From assembly GCA_012295275.1 (NCBI GenBank), contig CM022679.1, positions 17,622,342 through 17,686,341 of the forward strand: DNA of 64,000 nt. Reading direction: 5' to 3'. Shown here piece after piece: positions 1 to 13,365 of this stretch. How positions within the stretch are numbered: the stretch's first letter is position 1; each line of letters begins with the position of its first letter. Under the pieces are notes generated by a model. It was not told the DNA's origin. It saw only the letters and a list, made by a program, of their open reading frames with translations, and did no database searches. This stretch comes from Chrysomallon squamiferum (Eukaryota; Mollusca; Gastropoda; Neomphalida; Peltospiridae). A program made the translations under genes and the position numbers.

Positions 1-1167
1 GTTGCTAGAAGCATCACTGAACGTCATCAAAGAAGATGATTTAATTAACAGCATGAAAGATGTTGGTGACCATATGCAGAAAGGTCTTCGATTCTTACAG
101 GTACCATGAACAATCATCCACATATGCACACACATACGCGCGCGCGCCGATAGATGCCCCCACATATGTAATCATGTAGGTACATAAATACACTCAACAA
201 AGAGGTTATTTTATATTGTTTGGATGTTAGTAAAAGAAATTAGTATTTGCAAACTGTTATTTGCAATATTCCGACAGAACCTGCTTGAAATTTTTTTTTT
301 TTTAAATACTGTTCATTCCTCTAAAAATAGAAATCGAAATCTTTTGTTTTGTACCATCAAATGCCTATATCGGCTTCAGATACTGTGTATTTGACACTGT
401 TTCGTATATTTCTAATGCAGCAGAAAGACTGACTAATATCAAATATGATATATATTTATAAAAATTTCAACAAATTTTCTTTTGAAACATCTTTGTTCGC
501 AGATTTAGATAACAGAATTCCAAATTTAATAAAATAGTTATTTTCATATTATATTGAAATATTACAGAATCAATACCCAGGACTGGTGAGGAATGCCAGA
601 GGACTGGGAGCAATGTGTGCTATTGATTTCATTGATGCTGAAACCAGAGACACTGCCATACACAAATTGAGAAATAAAGGTAAGCCAAGCAGGATACAAT
701 TTAAGGGCACAATACTGCATTATGCATGTTGTTCTGTATCAGTTTAGTTAATATTCGCCTTTATAAGCAAAAATGCACATACAAAATGGTATACACAAAA
801 ACACACAAGTATTAAACGAGACACATAAAAAGAGAAAAGGATCTATGTACTTGTATACTTTCCTACGAGGGGATGCTTTTAAAAGATCCCTTGCTGCAAG
901 GCCCCACCTGGTTTCCTTTGACCTGACCCTTATATGTGAAGCCATGTACAGTAGATTTAAAATATTTTGAGTAAGTCATTAAATGAAAGAGTTCTTTCTT
1001 CTTTATAACGAACACAATTCATATGGATATTGTCTATTTCAGGGGTTCATACAGGAGCGTGTGGACCTGTTGCTATGAGACTGAGGCCGAGTCTGATATT
1101 CAAACATCGACATGCAGACATCTTTCTCGATATCTTCGACTCTATCCTCAAACAGCTGCAGAAGTAG
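1..1167 (+). CDS. ABAT: 4-aminobutyrate aminotransferase, 3' end (ABAT copy A, partial)
   Basis: Three C-terminal exons of a GABA transaminase whose 5' part lies outside the window. Exons: 1-100 (frame starts at base 2), 568-679 and 1043-1167, stop TAG at 1165-1167. All junctions are GT-AG. GABA transaminase is a mitochondrial PLP enzyme that converts GABA and 2-oxoglutarate to succinic semialdehyde and glutamate. The last exon carries the family's RLRPSLIF segment and ends close to the usual C-terminus. The last two exons are 112 and 125 nt, exactly as in the complete copy downstream, with the same intron phases, so the two genes are tandem paralogues. Roughly half the residues in the 112-nt exon match copy B, so the duplication is not recent. 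No frameshift or stop is seen, so it looks functional. The catalytic lysine exon is not in the window. Confidence 0.93.
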
Positions 1168-2661
1168 ACTGCGTTTCTTATTATCTGTTTTTATATTTTT
1201 GAGAGGCAAAACATGCCATTAGTAGTTAGGATCTTCTTCGAGGATAAAAAACACATTTACCTCATATCTCTATTTTATTTTTATTTTATAGCTGTGCTTA
1301 AAGTCTGTATACTCAGATTTATAAAACATTCATGTGATTTTTGGTCATATTTTATGGTTGATACATTATATATTAATCTTTATGATTTGTAATCCCTTGT
1401 ATTTTTAAAATATTGTGTGTACATGCACGGTGGCAATTCTTTTGGTGATCTAGCAAAATCTAACTTAATTATTCTGAATTATCTAAATATTTATTTTACT
1501 CTTATGAAAATATACACATTATGTGCATTAGACAAAAATTTATTTCAAATTTCCTTTTGAAAATGTAGTATTTTAGCATAACTTTCATAAAAAAAAAAAG
1601 ATTATATGTATGTAATTTTTTAAAATATTTTATTAAAAAATATTTTGATCACTTTAAATTAGTGTTTATTTATTAATAATGCATAGTTTATTATGAATAC
1701 ATTACAATATGTAAGGAGTTAAATTTTGCCCTCTGAAATAATGTATGTAACAATATAAAACATGAAGAACGACATATTAAATAAAGTATCAGTTTTTCCA
1801 AGATATATTTATATTTTTAGTTTTACAAAGACAAATAAATCCGTGTTAGAAATTCGGCTGAATACCGCGCTGAGTTACGACCAGTTCTGCGACCAGTCAG
1901 TATCGTATGCTGTACAAGAACTGCTCGTGGAAACGCGGTGTCTCAGCGTTGAGTATCTCATTTCACATTAACCGTTCTCAGTCTGAGGTTCAATCCTGCG
2001 GTCGGTCAGTAGTTACTACACTTGAGTTCTCAGTCCCCAAAACTAAATATTTCGTTTATAAATTTGTATTTTACTGCGCTCTCCGTAGTACACAATATAA
2101 TTTTCGTTGATTGTATTTTTATATTCTGAAATAACAAAGGTGTTAATCCGAAGTTTTCTTTAGGCTTTATCTTTATTAAAAATAATTATAAAAGATAGGT
2201 GTATTATTTTATAATATCCAAACCCAGCTAATGTGTACTGTGCATGATTTCCTCTGTTCTGTATATTCAGTATATAGTGAACATTTAAAGATAGAAAAAA
2301 GTGTCATAAATGATACAAAGATGACATGAAAACGATATCAACAGATAGCTGACACAATCCCGTTACCAGTACAATATGCTTGGACTATCGAGAAGTTCGC
2401 TTAACGGCCTGTTCATAGAAACGGAATTCAGTGCTTAAGTGAGGAGTACCTGCAGATTTTGCAACATACTTTAAAAATTAAATTTATTATTATATTTTAT
2501 GACTATACGTGATCGGGATTATGCGATTAAATGCGGATGGCAGTTTATGAACAGTGAAATCCTTGTCTATGAACGTTTCATTGATATGTTTACTTTAACT
2601 TAGCAACGTGTTCAGTTTATTACTGGAAATCACTGACAACTGTATTGTGAAGCAAACACTC

Positions 2662-2670
<9 letters not shown>

Positions 2671-2711
<41 letters not shown>
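2671..2711. repeat. (CA)n microsatellite
   Basis: About 20 uninterrupted CA units preceded by a short CG run. Cys/Val-rich open frames across it on the minus strand are artefacts of the repeat. Confidence 0.97.
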
Positions 2712-2713
<2 letters not shown>

Positions 2714-3609
2714 AAATGAATATAAATAAATAAAAATACAGAAGAAGAAAAAAAGAAAGAAAGGGAAAGAAAATAAACACAGCTGAACATATGAAAAACA
2801 TTTGCGTGCACACGCAGCCATATACTTTTTTTTTAAATGAGATTTTTATTTATTTATTTATTTATTTATTTGCTTATCGTGTATTTCAGGAACAGTAACT
2901 CGGATACAATCTATTTATACTGTCACTGAGTAAGCAGGCATACTTGGTTGTCTCAAGTGAATCTGACCAAGAGAGAATCCGCTATATTGAAGTTGTTGTA
3001 TTAACCGGCTTGATGTGATTGATCGATTGACTGTCACTGATATTGCAATTTCGGTTTTGGTGTTCTTGTCGTGAAGTTGAATTCTAACAGATTATTGTAG
3101 TCTATCATCACTGATGACGAACTTAAGTTCTTGTGCTGTTTATGCTCGTGTAGTATTAAAATGGAATATTTTAAGAAAATACATACATAAATACATACAT
3201 AACATATATATATATATTCATACGTAGTTCTGACATACATAGACGCACAATAAGGTGTTGAACAACAGCTGCAGGAACCTGTATAACGGACAGTGACTAT
3301 ATTTATATTACCGACAAGATAAAAATGCAGATGTTACTAAAGTAGTCACACCATGAAGTAAGTTGAAAAGTAAATTCGTGACAAAAAACTGGCAGCATAA
3401 TTATATTTTGGGACCTCATAGTGGACACATCATGAGTATATGTTCACGAAACACAGTCGCGGTGAAATTCGAAAAGAGTGAGCCCCAGTCTTTTTCTATG
3501 AATATGACACAAAATAAATTTAAACTTACATAAACTTAAGTTGATAGGCATGTCTATGACAAAAAAACAACAACGGTCCTCTTATACTATGGCACATCAT
3601 CCAACATAC

Positions 3610-3789
3610 CCAACAATCTCTCTTTGGCATAAAGTCTGCTCTCTGCTTTTGTTCCAATGTATCATAAAATAGATGTCTCAGCCTGTCTGAAATGTGTTGT
3701 CTGTCGTGGACACTCATTTCTCTATCTTTAACAAACTTTAAGATGTATCCAGCATCTTGATGAGGTAAATTGTGATGTATTTCCAACGA
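3610..3789 (-). other. Candidate orphan coding exon, unknown protein
   Basis: On the minus strand a 180-bp open segment (60 codons, phase 0 to 0) is bounded by an AG acceptor (3791-3790) and a GTATGT donor starting at 3609. The predicted peptide is polar and mixed in composition, with a run ISDRLRHLFYDTLEQKQRAD that looks helical, unlike the low-complexity frames around it. I do not recognise the family. No partner exons were identified on the same strand, and the ABAT genes run the opposite way. It could be an exon of an unannotated minus-strand gene, a fragment of a dead gene or transposon, or chance. Confidence 0.3.
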
Positions 3790-5623
3790 CTGACAGATAA
3801 ATTAATCAAAGAGATATTATCAATTTAACTTGTAATATCCAACAAAAACAAACTGAAAATGAGAACCCAATATGCATTCTTAGATTACAAACAACATATG
3901 TGACGTTATCAACTTTTATTAAACTTTCCGGATATCTATATTTACGGAATCCATTCTAAAAGATCCCTTTTCTTCAATACAGAAGACGACTTCTCGTTAA
4001 CAAACTTGGAAAGTATAAGCTGTATGATACCAGTTTACTAGAATACAGGGACCATGGACAGACAGAACAGGCCAAGTCGATTGTAGTAAGCGCGGGTCAT
4101 GACTGCAAAGTACGAAGATCCTTTGGTTAAAAAAAAAACACACACACAACCTGTGACAATTGCGAAATGCATTTATTTGTCTGATGAACACGAGCTTGAG
4201 GAGAGCACTCTGAATAAGCAGGAATGTGCCGTATACCCGCCGACCAGTATTGGCAGAGAAACTGAACCAAGCTGAACTACTGCCAGACGTGCGATCGTGA
4301 AATTGAAAAGTCGTAAATCGTAGGTCGTAATTTATAATAAATATAGTTTTAATATAATTTTGTTTTGTTATGGATTTTTTATTTTTTGATGTTTGTGTGT
4401 ATGATTTTTTTTTTCTCGTTTGTTCTCATTTTTAGAGACAGAAATATAATTTTTTTAGCAACCTATATTTCCGATTAAATATTTTTTAAAAACCGAATAG
4501 TTTTTTACCCCGTGAGAGCAAAATAAATCTATTTAATAAATGACTTTACGATTGTACGTGCTTGTGCATAAGCGGCTAGAAATATGCTCTTTGAAATCAG
4601 TTTTATTAAAAAAAACAAAGACTAGGCCTACTGCAAGCATACTCGACTGTTGTTAATATCTATACATGTTATGTATGTGTAAATGTATGTTTGTATGTAT
4701 GTATTTAATATTTTTCTTCTGCATGACATTAATTATGCATTGGTCACGAGATTTGAATTAAGTAATACAATATCGAAGGATACTAATGATAAGAAAATAA
4801 GATAATTTGTTAATATGAAATCTACAGAAGAATCTAGCCTACTAGATGGCTGACCTGAAGTAAGGAATGAACTGACGTCTTGTTTACGAGACATTAACAC
4901 AAATATTAAGTATTTATTATTTTGAAGGGAATGTATAAACTGTGACTGACACTTATTTGAAAAAGTTATAGAATCTTAAACCTTACAGAAGGTGACAATT
5001 AAAAAAAATGTACTGCATAAATGTTTCCTTTTTAATTTATTTACTTAGTTTACATTTGTTGGTAACCGTATTACAACACTTAAAGATTAGCCCAGTTCAC
5101 GCGCAGACCTAATCGTAAGTCCTACGTATGAAGTGGAACACTGATTCGAGACGAAGTTTAACTTAATTTCCAATTAACTGTAATCTAGGTACGCTATCCT
5201 GTCCGAGCAGAAGAGAGATACAGTCTTTGAAGTTCTATACTAATATCAACATAGTGTAGATTCAGTTACAAACAATCATTATGAGGTTTCGGACTTGAAG
5301 CTATGACTGCATCCTGTTTATGACTGAGTTAACGGATGGCATATATTACGCACTGATAATAATGCAAGGTCAAAAATATGAAACAGTCAATGAGATTAAC
5401 GAACTGGTTGTTTGTGAATGGGAATAAGCTTCATTAGGGCGGTTCTAAATAAACTAATGGGAGTTGAAAAAACTGATAATTGGTACTATAACAAAGGCGA
5501 CATCATCATCAGCAACAATGCATCAATTTTTTTGTTATTATTATCATCATCAACATCATTATTATTACTGCTACAATTATTGCTTTTATGATTGTATTAA
5601 TAGTGGTGGTTTTGGTGACAGGG

Positions 5624-5735
5624 CAGTAGTAGTAGTAGTACTAGTAGTAGTGGTAGAAGTAGTACTAGTAGTAGTGGTAGAAGTAGTACTAGTAGTAGTG
5701 GTAGTAGTAGTAGTAATAGTAATAGTAGCAGTTGT
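5624..5735. repeat. GTA-rich minisatellite, 24-bp unit
   Basis: Trinucleotide GTA-type DNA with a higher-order 24-bp unit in about three copies starting at 5635, 5659 and 5683 (unit starts gtagtactag). The Val-rich open frame over it is a repeat artefact. Confidence 0.85.
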
Positions 5736-6016
5736 AAACGTAGCAGTATCAGCAACAGCAGTATATTTATTTAAACAAGAATCTGAATGTTCATATTAAA
5801 AAGTCATTTTTACAAATTATCTAATGTAGAACGCAACACTCCGGAGCCGACCTGCACTGCTCAAAGTAAAGGTCAGTGGTGTGTAATTTGAGTTGTAGGT
5901 TAACACCACGACGCGCACAAGCTGAAGTTTTCAACAACTGCGGACAAGTGGGCACAGATCTGCTGAAATCAATACCAGAAACCAGCTGATTCGCGAAACA
6001 CAAGACCGCAGCATTT

Positions 6017-8513
6017 ATGAAAAATATGGCCACCCTGAGACACCTGCAACGATTTGCTGCTGGTACTGTTATTCCACCAAAATTAGGTAAGCAATTGTTT
6101 CTTATATGTAGTTAGCATGTCTCTTTTGTTTTATACTCTGGTTTACCATTTGAGGAGCTGAACTATAATTATGGAGATTTGATATCCTGTTTAGCTCTAC
6201 TCTATCGACCAGTCAGTTAGAGGGATAAAAACCGTTAGGTTTATGCAGTGAAAGATTAGTTGAAAAACTAGATGTTTCCCGTAAACTGAAAAGAGCATGA
6301 TATTTTAATATTATGTATATATTAGAAATATAGTTTCTTAGACAACTACACTTATAATGTTATTTGAATGCTAAATTAGAATTTATTTACCACGTTTCAT
6401 TGATTGACATCAAGACAGATATGCTGGAACCAATATGAGAAAGTTCAAATGATTAATTAATTAATTTAATTCAAATCATAAGAACGTTTTGTTTGAGGAA
6501 AATATTTATCATTATAATAATTTGCATTATATAAACAAATTTACATTTCTGTTTACAAAATGTTATCATATTAAACGTAATGTGAAATACAAGTGTTGTA
6601 TTCATTAATAACAACAACAATAACAACACAGCAATGAAAATGACAAATCGAACAACAGTTACAACTGTTTTATGAGAATGACAACGCTGATGATAGTTGT
6701 ATAAATTTAATTACTCGAGTATTACACTAACATCTGTTTCCCGTTCTGTTCCACACAGTTAAGTATGGAGCCTCTGTACACACTAACCCAGCTGAACCTT
6801 CGGGACCTAAAATGAAGACTGACTGCCCAGGACCCGAGTCGCTGAAACTTCTCAAAGAATTAGATTCTATTCAGGTATTAATTTTTTATAGATCATTATT
6901 GATATTAAATGAAAAATGTTTATAACTGTATTTCATAAATTGTTTCTGCAGAAAATGAATTTAAAACTAGCTTGTGTTAAGAGTAATCACTGCAAATGTT
7001 GTAGATCAGATGTCAAAACTGAACTTGTAATAATATAGGTTATCTTTAACATTGGATAACATAGCAAGCTAGCTATCTGTCTACATATATATCGATATAC
7101 AAAACACACATATCTACATTCAGATTAAAACAAACACGTGTATAAGTACGTGTTCATACCTACATATACTCACACTCACAACTAAACACATATGCAAACA
7201 TCATCAGGTGCATGTGCTGCATGTCTGATTTATAAAAGACTGTTTTGAGTTTATAGGAAGATGTAATCGTTGAGGTGACGGTTTCCTTAATTATTATCCA
7301 AAATAAATAATTTTTGATGCCTAAAAACAAAACACATATAACACACGTACATACACATAAACGCGTGCACGAAAATGTACGTTTCAGAGAAATAGAAGAA
7401 AAAGAGAAAAGTTTCTGGATTTGTACCAACAACCACCTTTCTATAACAAAAACAAAATATGATGTTCTAAAGCCAATAACATTTCTTACGCCATCTGAAT
7501 TAAAACCGATATAGATACGCTTATATTAACATACTCTCAAATTAAGTCACAGATGTCCAAACTGATAAAACCTGAAAAAAATATTTCTTAGTGTTTAAAC
7601 AAGTCAATTGTGTTTAGTTTCATCAGCTTTAGCTTATAACAAATCGATTCTGTTTGAAAAGTTTAACGAGCTCTCGGTTTCAACGTGGATTAAGAAGATA
7701 AAAATAGGCTATGTTAAACTTCCTTTGATTACTGACAGGCGACAGGAATATGTTTCAGACTATCGAACGAATTGAACAAGCTGTCCGTTCAGAGGGGTAA
7801 TTTTTAAAAATCATTTTGGTAGACCAAGGTCTTTCTTGAACGCGATATATTTTAAGATCGTTAAAATTTGTTAAAATATCAAAATACAATTGCATGGCTG
7901 ATTAAGCAGAGAAATCCCCCCTTAAAAAAAAAAAAAAAAAAAAAGAATCAGAAGACTCAAAAGAAGCATTTAACCTGCGTTAAATTAATTTTTCCATAGT
8001 GATATTTCACAATTATTAGAATTAGTACATGTCAAAGTTTCAAAGTGCGTTAATTTGGTAGACAGTAATTGTTCTATTACTTATAAAAAATAATGTATAT
8101 ATTAAAAAAATTATGATTAATGAAAACAGCAACAAAAAAATAAAATAAAATAAAATCAACAATCACGACAACAATAGCAACAACAAGAATTACTCTCAAG
8201 TTTCAGAGAGTAAATTTAAAAAGTGTATAATAAATTTCGAATTTTAATAAAATCTCGATATCATATGGTATTTGATTTCCTTTTGCAGAATACAGGTGCA
8301 ACGCAGTTTTTCGTGGATTACGACAGAAGCCAAGGCAACTATGTCGTTGACGCCGATGGCAATATTTTATTAGATCTTTATACACAAATTGCTTCCTTAC
8401 CTCTTGGTGAGTTGTCCTTGGAATATTTCAAGTGTTTTTATTACTGATCTAATATAATAAAAATATTAATCAAATAAAAACGCAAACATACACACACACA
8501 CATAAACACGTAC

Positions 8514-8585
<72 letters not shown>

Positions 8586-8918
8586 CGAAAAATGCAGATA
8601 ATATTACTGAAGTTTGCTTCAATTACATGTACATGTGTAATGTAATTATATTTACGAAGCTTTTATATACAAGATAACGACACTGAATCGACTTGCAGTT
8701 CGAATCCTCTGCTTTCAGAAGTGATACATACACTCACGTTTCGTCTTATCACCATACCCGAATAAACGACATACACCTTATACACACTTTGTATGTTTTG
8801 TCTTCACCCTCTAGAAAAATTCCTGCCTTCATTCAAACCTGAAATATGAAGTAAACATACGCGTCCGACCTCATCTCTCAGTTCAGAGAATTCTTTACTG
8901 TTGTTGTTTACTATATTA

Positions 8919-8957
<39 letters not shown>

Positions 8958-10327
8958 TGTGTGTGTTTGTGTGCATGTTACGGGTTGTTTTTCCTCACCA
9001 GATATATTTTACATTTGAAAATTATACGCATGGGTGTATTAGTTAATTTTCAAAATCGATGACCAAAATAATAAACAAATTAACGTTTATTAAATATCGT
9101 AGAGACTACACGTGTTTCTGCACTTACCTCCAGTTGTTAGGTCTTTTTTACTTCTACTTTTTTCTTATTTTATGATAACGTTTCAAACTGTTTGCAGTTT
9201 AGCTTACCTTTTTATTTACTGAGTCGTAATCGTAATTAGCCACTTAACCAAAAACAACGTTTAGAGATTAGTCTCTCCGTGTGCAGTTCGCGAGTTTGTT
9301 AACTCTTATGTGATCGTTTACTTTTCACCATATTAATTCTCTGTGAAAATAATGTTGACATGTTTTTGTAATTCACTGCAGGAATGCAAAATATAATTAT
9401 AACTAGATTAGTATTTTCAGGACCCGATTAAGATAGTGTAGGGCATGTAAGATTAATAGTAATTTAAAATAAATAAATAAATAAATAAAAAGACACATTG
9501 ACGTGAATTAAATTATTTGTTTGTTATGTTCTGAAATTGCTACTTGATATATCAGTTTAAAATAGATAAAAACAAAAACAATAATAAATATAATAAATAA
9601 ATACCATTCCAAGGAGAATTATTTAGTCAGGTTTCTGCTACAAAGAGTTATTTTCCTGTCGAATTAAAACGAAGTCGGCTCCGTGTGCAGCATTAAAGAT
9701 GAAATTTGTTTATGTTTTCTTTTCAGAAAATACACAGTTATCAACGCATTGCTTAGACAGTTGCGAGAAGTCCAATCCTAAAGTGCGCATTATATAATAA
9801 ATTCAGAAAAATGATTTGAACGAGATATTAAGGAGATTTAACGACCTGGTATAACGTTGCCTGAATTGATGAATTTCACCAGACAGCTTTCAAGTATTTA
9901 GCACAGAGCTGGATTGCTGATATACTCTTGCTAGTTGGCTAATCCGCTCTGAGTATTTTTATCAATTTCCGATAGAAAGTCTATTCGAATCCAACGGATA
10001 GACGAGATGCCAGCTATCTTCCTTTCTGTTGTTATCATTTAAAATATAGAAAAATTTGGTGAATGAACTGTAACAGATTATTACGCAAATTGTATTCAAT
10101 AATCAAAAATGTTATATTGTAGTAATTTAATCCAGATTTCACTTACAAACCTGTCTTGTTATTTGACGATAATATTTTTGTTGTCTGACAGGTTACAATC
10201 ATCCAAGTTTGGTCAAAGCAATGTCACGACCAGAAAATCTTGTAAGTAGTTTATTACAAATATTTTATGAAGAAATGATGGCTAATACAACTGCAGAAAT
10301 TGTATGGTTTATGTGTGTATGTATTTA

Positions 10328-10392
<65 letters not shown>

Positions 10393-13132
10393 ATGTATGC
10401 ATAATTATCTGCATTTGCATGTATTAATGTATATGTGTGCTTGCATGTACGTTTATATGTATTCTTGTATATTTAATCTTTGTATATGTGAATGTATGTG
10501 GATATATGCATAATAAATGTTTTCTTTCTGTTCAGGCTGCATTTATCAACCGTCCAGCTCTGAGCATGTTTCCACCAAAAGATTGGCCACAGAAACTGCA
10601 AAATGCATTACTTTCAGTGAGTTGTTTCTTTCTTCTTCATTTTTTTTTTTTTTTTTTTTTGTTCTTGTAGCCCTCTACTTAAAGTGTTAATTCAGCCAGA
10701 GTGAATATTTAATTAATGAAATTAGCATTATTAAGAGAATGAATAAATTAACATACCTCAATACATTTTAATATAAGCGATTGTTAAATATCATTCACAA
10801 CCAGACAACTATCGTTATCATCTCTCGTACATAAAGTAATTTTTATCTTGCCACTGTCACTGGGCCCAGCGCATAAGAGGTGTCAGCTTTCAAGTGCTAA
10901 CGACCCAGTTAAAATACGGCTTGTTTCGTGTCTAGGGATTGCGCATTTGGTGGACCCGCTGACTGTGCAATTAAGAAACTGTGACGATTGATTATAATAG
11001 ACATATATTTTTGTGTTTGTAACGTAAGTTTGAGTTAGAACCCATTTAAGTGCTGAGAGAATAGCTATTAGTTCCGTAGTAAAGACGGATAGGTTGTTGG
11101 TCAGTCTACCTCTATAGTTGAAGGGTGGGTAGGGTAGTTCCGGCCTGACATGAAAGGCCATGCCGGTTCTTCCCGTGAGAGGGTCTTTGGAGCCGTCTGT
11201 GTATATATGGGTGAAGTCCGAGTAGTGGTCGCTTAATGCTGCTATAAAGATTACGTTTTTAAATGGGTCGTGTTCAGTTTTTGGTACTTCCTGTCTAAGC
11301 GTTAAAGGTATGTCTAGTTGTTTTATGGTCCATGGGGGTTCTAAGGGTGGAGGGCTGTTTTCGAGTTCTAGGTCCAGTAGATTTAGTCTGTTTGCTGTCC
11401 TGTGTGTGATGTTTAGTGATGTTTCTCTGTCGTTGATGTAAGGTAGGTTGTTTGGGATTATTGTGTTTATAGGATGGGTGGGGATTAGGTTTTTGATTTT
11501 AAACCAGTGTTTGAGACACTGTTTGCTGCATCGGATTCTCAGCGGTAGGATGTTTAGTTCCACAAACAGACTGCCAGTCGGTGTGCCTGGGGATACCTTG
11601 GCTATAATTCTTAGCGCCTTGTTGTATATCGTGTCTAATCGATTAAGCGATGTCTTTGTTCTTTGTGGTCTCTGTCTTTTACTTAATTAAACACGTCGCA
11701 GTCTTCCCTGAAGTTAGCAGAGCGAAGCTGACAAAAATTTCTTTTGTCGCTCGCTAATGACAATAGGTGATTTCAGTAAATGGATTACTGTTAACTATCA
11801 GAAGATATTTAATTAATACATATTGTTAGGAATATTTGTAGAAATAAATGGTTAACATATTTACTTACTTTAATGATGCATACAGGTTAATTACGAGATG
11901 TTAAACTGTATTAAAGTAAGCTATTTAAGTAAATAGTAAATATGTTTCAGACGTTTTCAAAAACTGTACCTTAAAAGGATAACAGTATAAAATATTATAA
12001 TAAGTAAAAAAATAGCTACCAGCGAATTCTACAATTAGGTATAAACAAAATTGCAATCCTTGGCTTAGTAAATAAATTAGAACCAATTTGTTATGTTAAA
12101 GAAACACAGGAAACAGTACATCTAAATATCGCTGAGAAAACTTTCCACAGCTTGAACGAGTCCCTGTTAGTGTTTGATTAAGGGCCCTACTACGTAAGGT
12201 AAAAACACAGTTTACCGTCATAAAACGGAGAATACCACATAGTTCAGGTAAAAGTTTAATGGGCACCGAGTTGGATAAATAACAGTTTTAGTTATGATAG
12301 ATTACGCCTTTAAAAAGAGGTTCATAATTATACCAGTTTGTTCTCTTAACTGACAACTGTTTAAAAATAACCAAATTTAAAAATGAATAAATATATGTAA
12401 CACAGTATATACAGGATATAATTAACCACAAGTTTATTTTTTTATTTTTCCAGGTTGCGCCACCAGGCCTTAATCAAGTACAGACAATGTCCTGTGGAGC
12501 ATGCTCCATTGAACATGCACAGAAAGCTTGTTTCATAAAGTATAATGTAAGTATTATTCAGTTTAATAACTTAAACTTAAAGTGTGCCTACGTGATACAA
12601 AAAATAATCTAAATTATTTTGAATATTTCCAAGTTATGTTTTGTTCGTCCAGTTTTATCTATTAATATAGAACAACGACAAAGGGGTACAGTTAAAGATA
12701 GCGTGCGCCGCCATTTTTTTGTAGGTATGACGTCATCGTCAACAGGAGAGATAATTTGAGGTTTCCTCTGTGTACCAAATATCACTGTTATGAATTTGTC
12801 TCTTTTTTTTTTTTTGTCTTTTATTACTAATAAGAATGTTTGACTTATAACAAATAACTATGACTAGTAAGTGTACTAAAGAATTTAAAGTATTAAGTTG
12901 TGTTACTTAATTTACCGTAGCAGCATCAGTACTGTCAAAAACAGTAAAACATATTTAAAAAAAAAATTGTATTATTATTTTAGTATTATTAATTGAAAAA
13001 TTGATAGAAAATTAATAAAAATAATAATAATAAAAACAAACAGGAAAAGATAATAGTTGTGCAGTTGTGCAAACATGTACACGTATATCTTACATCCATT
13101 TTATTTTCATAACTAGATTTCACGTATTTAAA

Positions 13133-13184
<52 letters not shown>

Positions 13185-13297
13185 TTGTTTGTTCTTGAAT
13201 TAGTATGTTTGGCGTTCAGGCAAATTTATCTGTATAGATAATGGTACGAAAATTCATTTTCATCATGCTGATAAATATTTTTATTACTCATGCAAAC

Positions 13298-13365
<68 letters not shown>

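Larger units (their letters stand above)
1168..6016. other. Intergenic spacer between the two ABAT genes
   Basis: AT-rich DNA with no recognised gene. It holds a CA microsatellite (about 2671-2711), short TTTA and ATAC runs, and a GTA-rich minisatellite (5624-5735). A possible orphan exon lies on the minus strand at 3610-3789 and is listed separately. The 5' UTR and promoter of ABAT copy B should lie in the last few hundred bases, but I see no clear core-promoter motif. Confidence 0.6.

Noticed and set aside
1985-2010. tRNA B-box-like GGTTCAATCC, and a second AGTTCGAATCC near 8700
   Set aside because: No A box at the right spacing and no cloverleaf could be drawn; possibly a SINE trace, but unsupported.
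2595-2821. Overlapping Cys/Val-rich open frames on the minus strand
   Set aside because: They are produced entirely by the CA microsatellite and flanking A-rich DNA; no splice sites or family similarity.
5464-5799. 111-codon plus-strand frame rich in Val, Tyr and His
   Set aside because: It is the GTA minisatellite and ATT/ATC simple sequence read in one frame.
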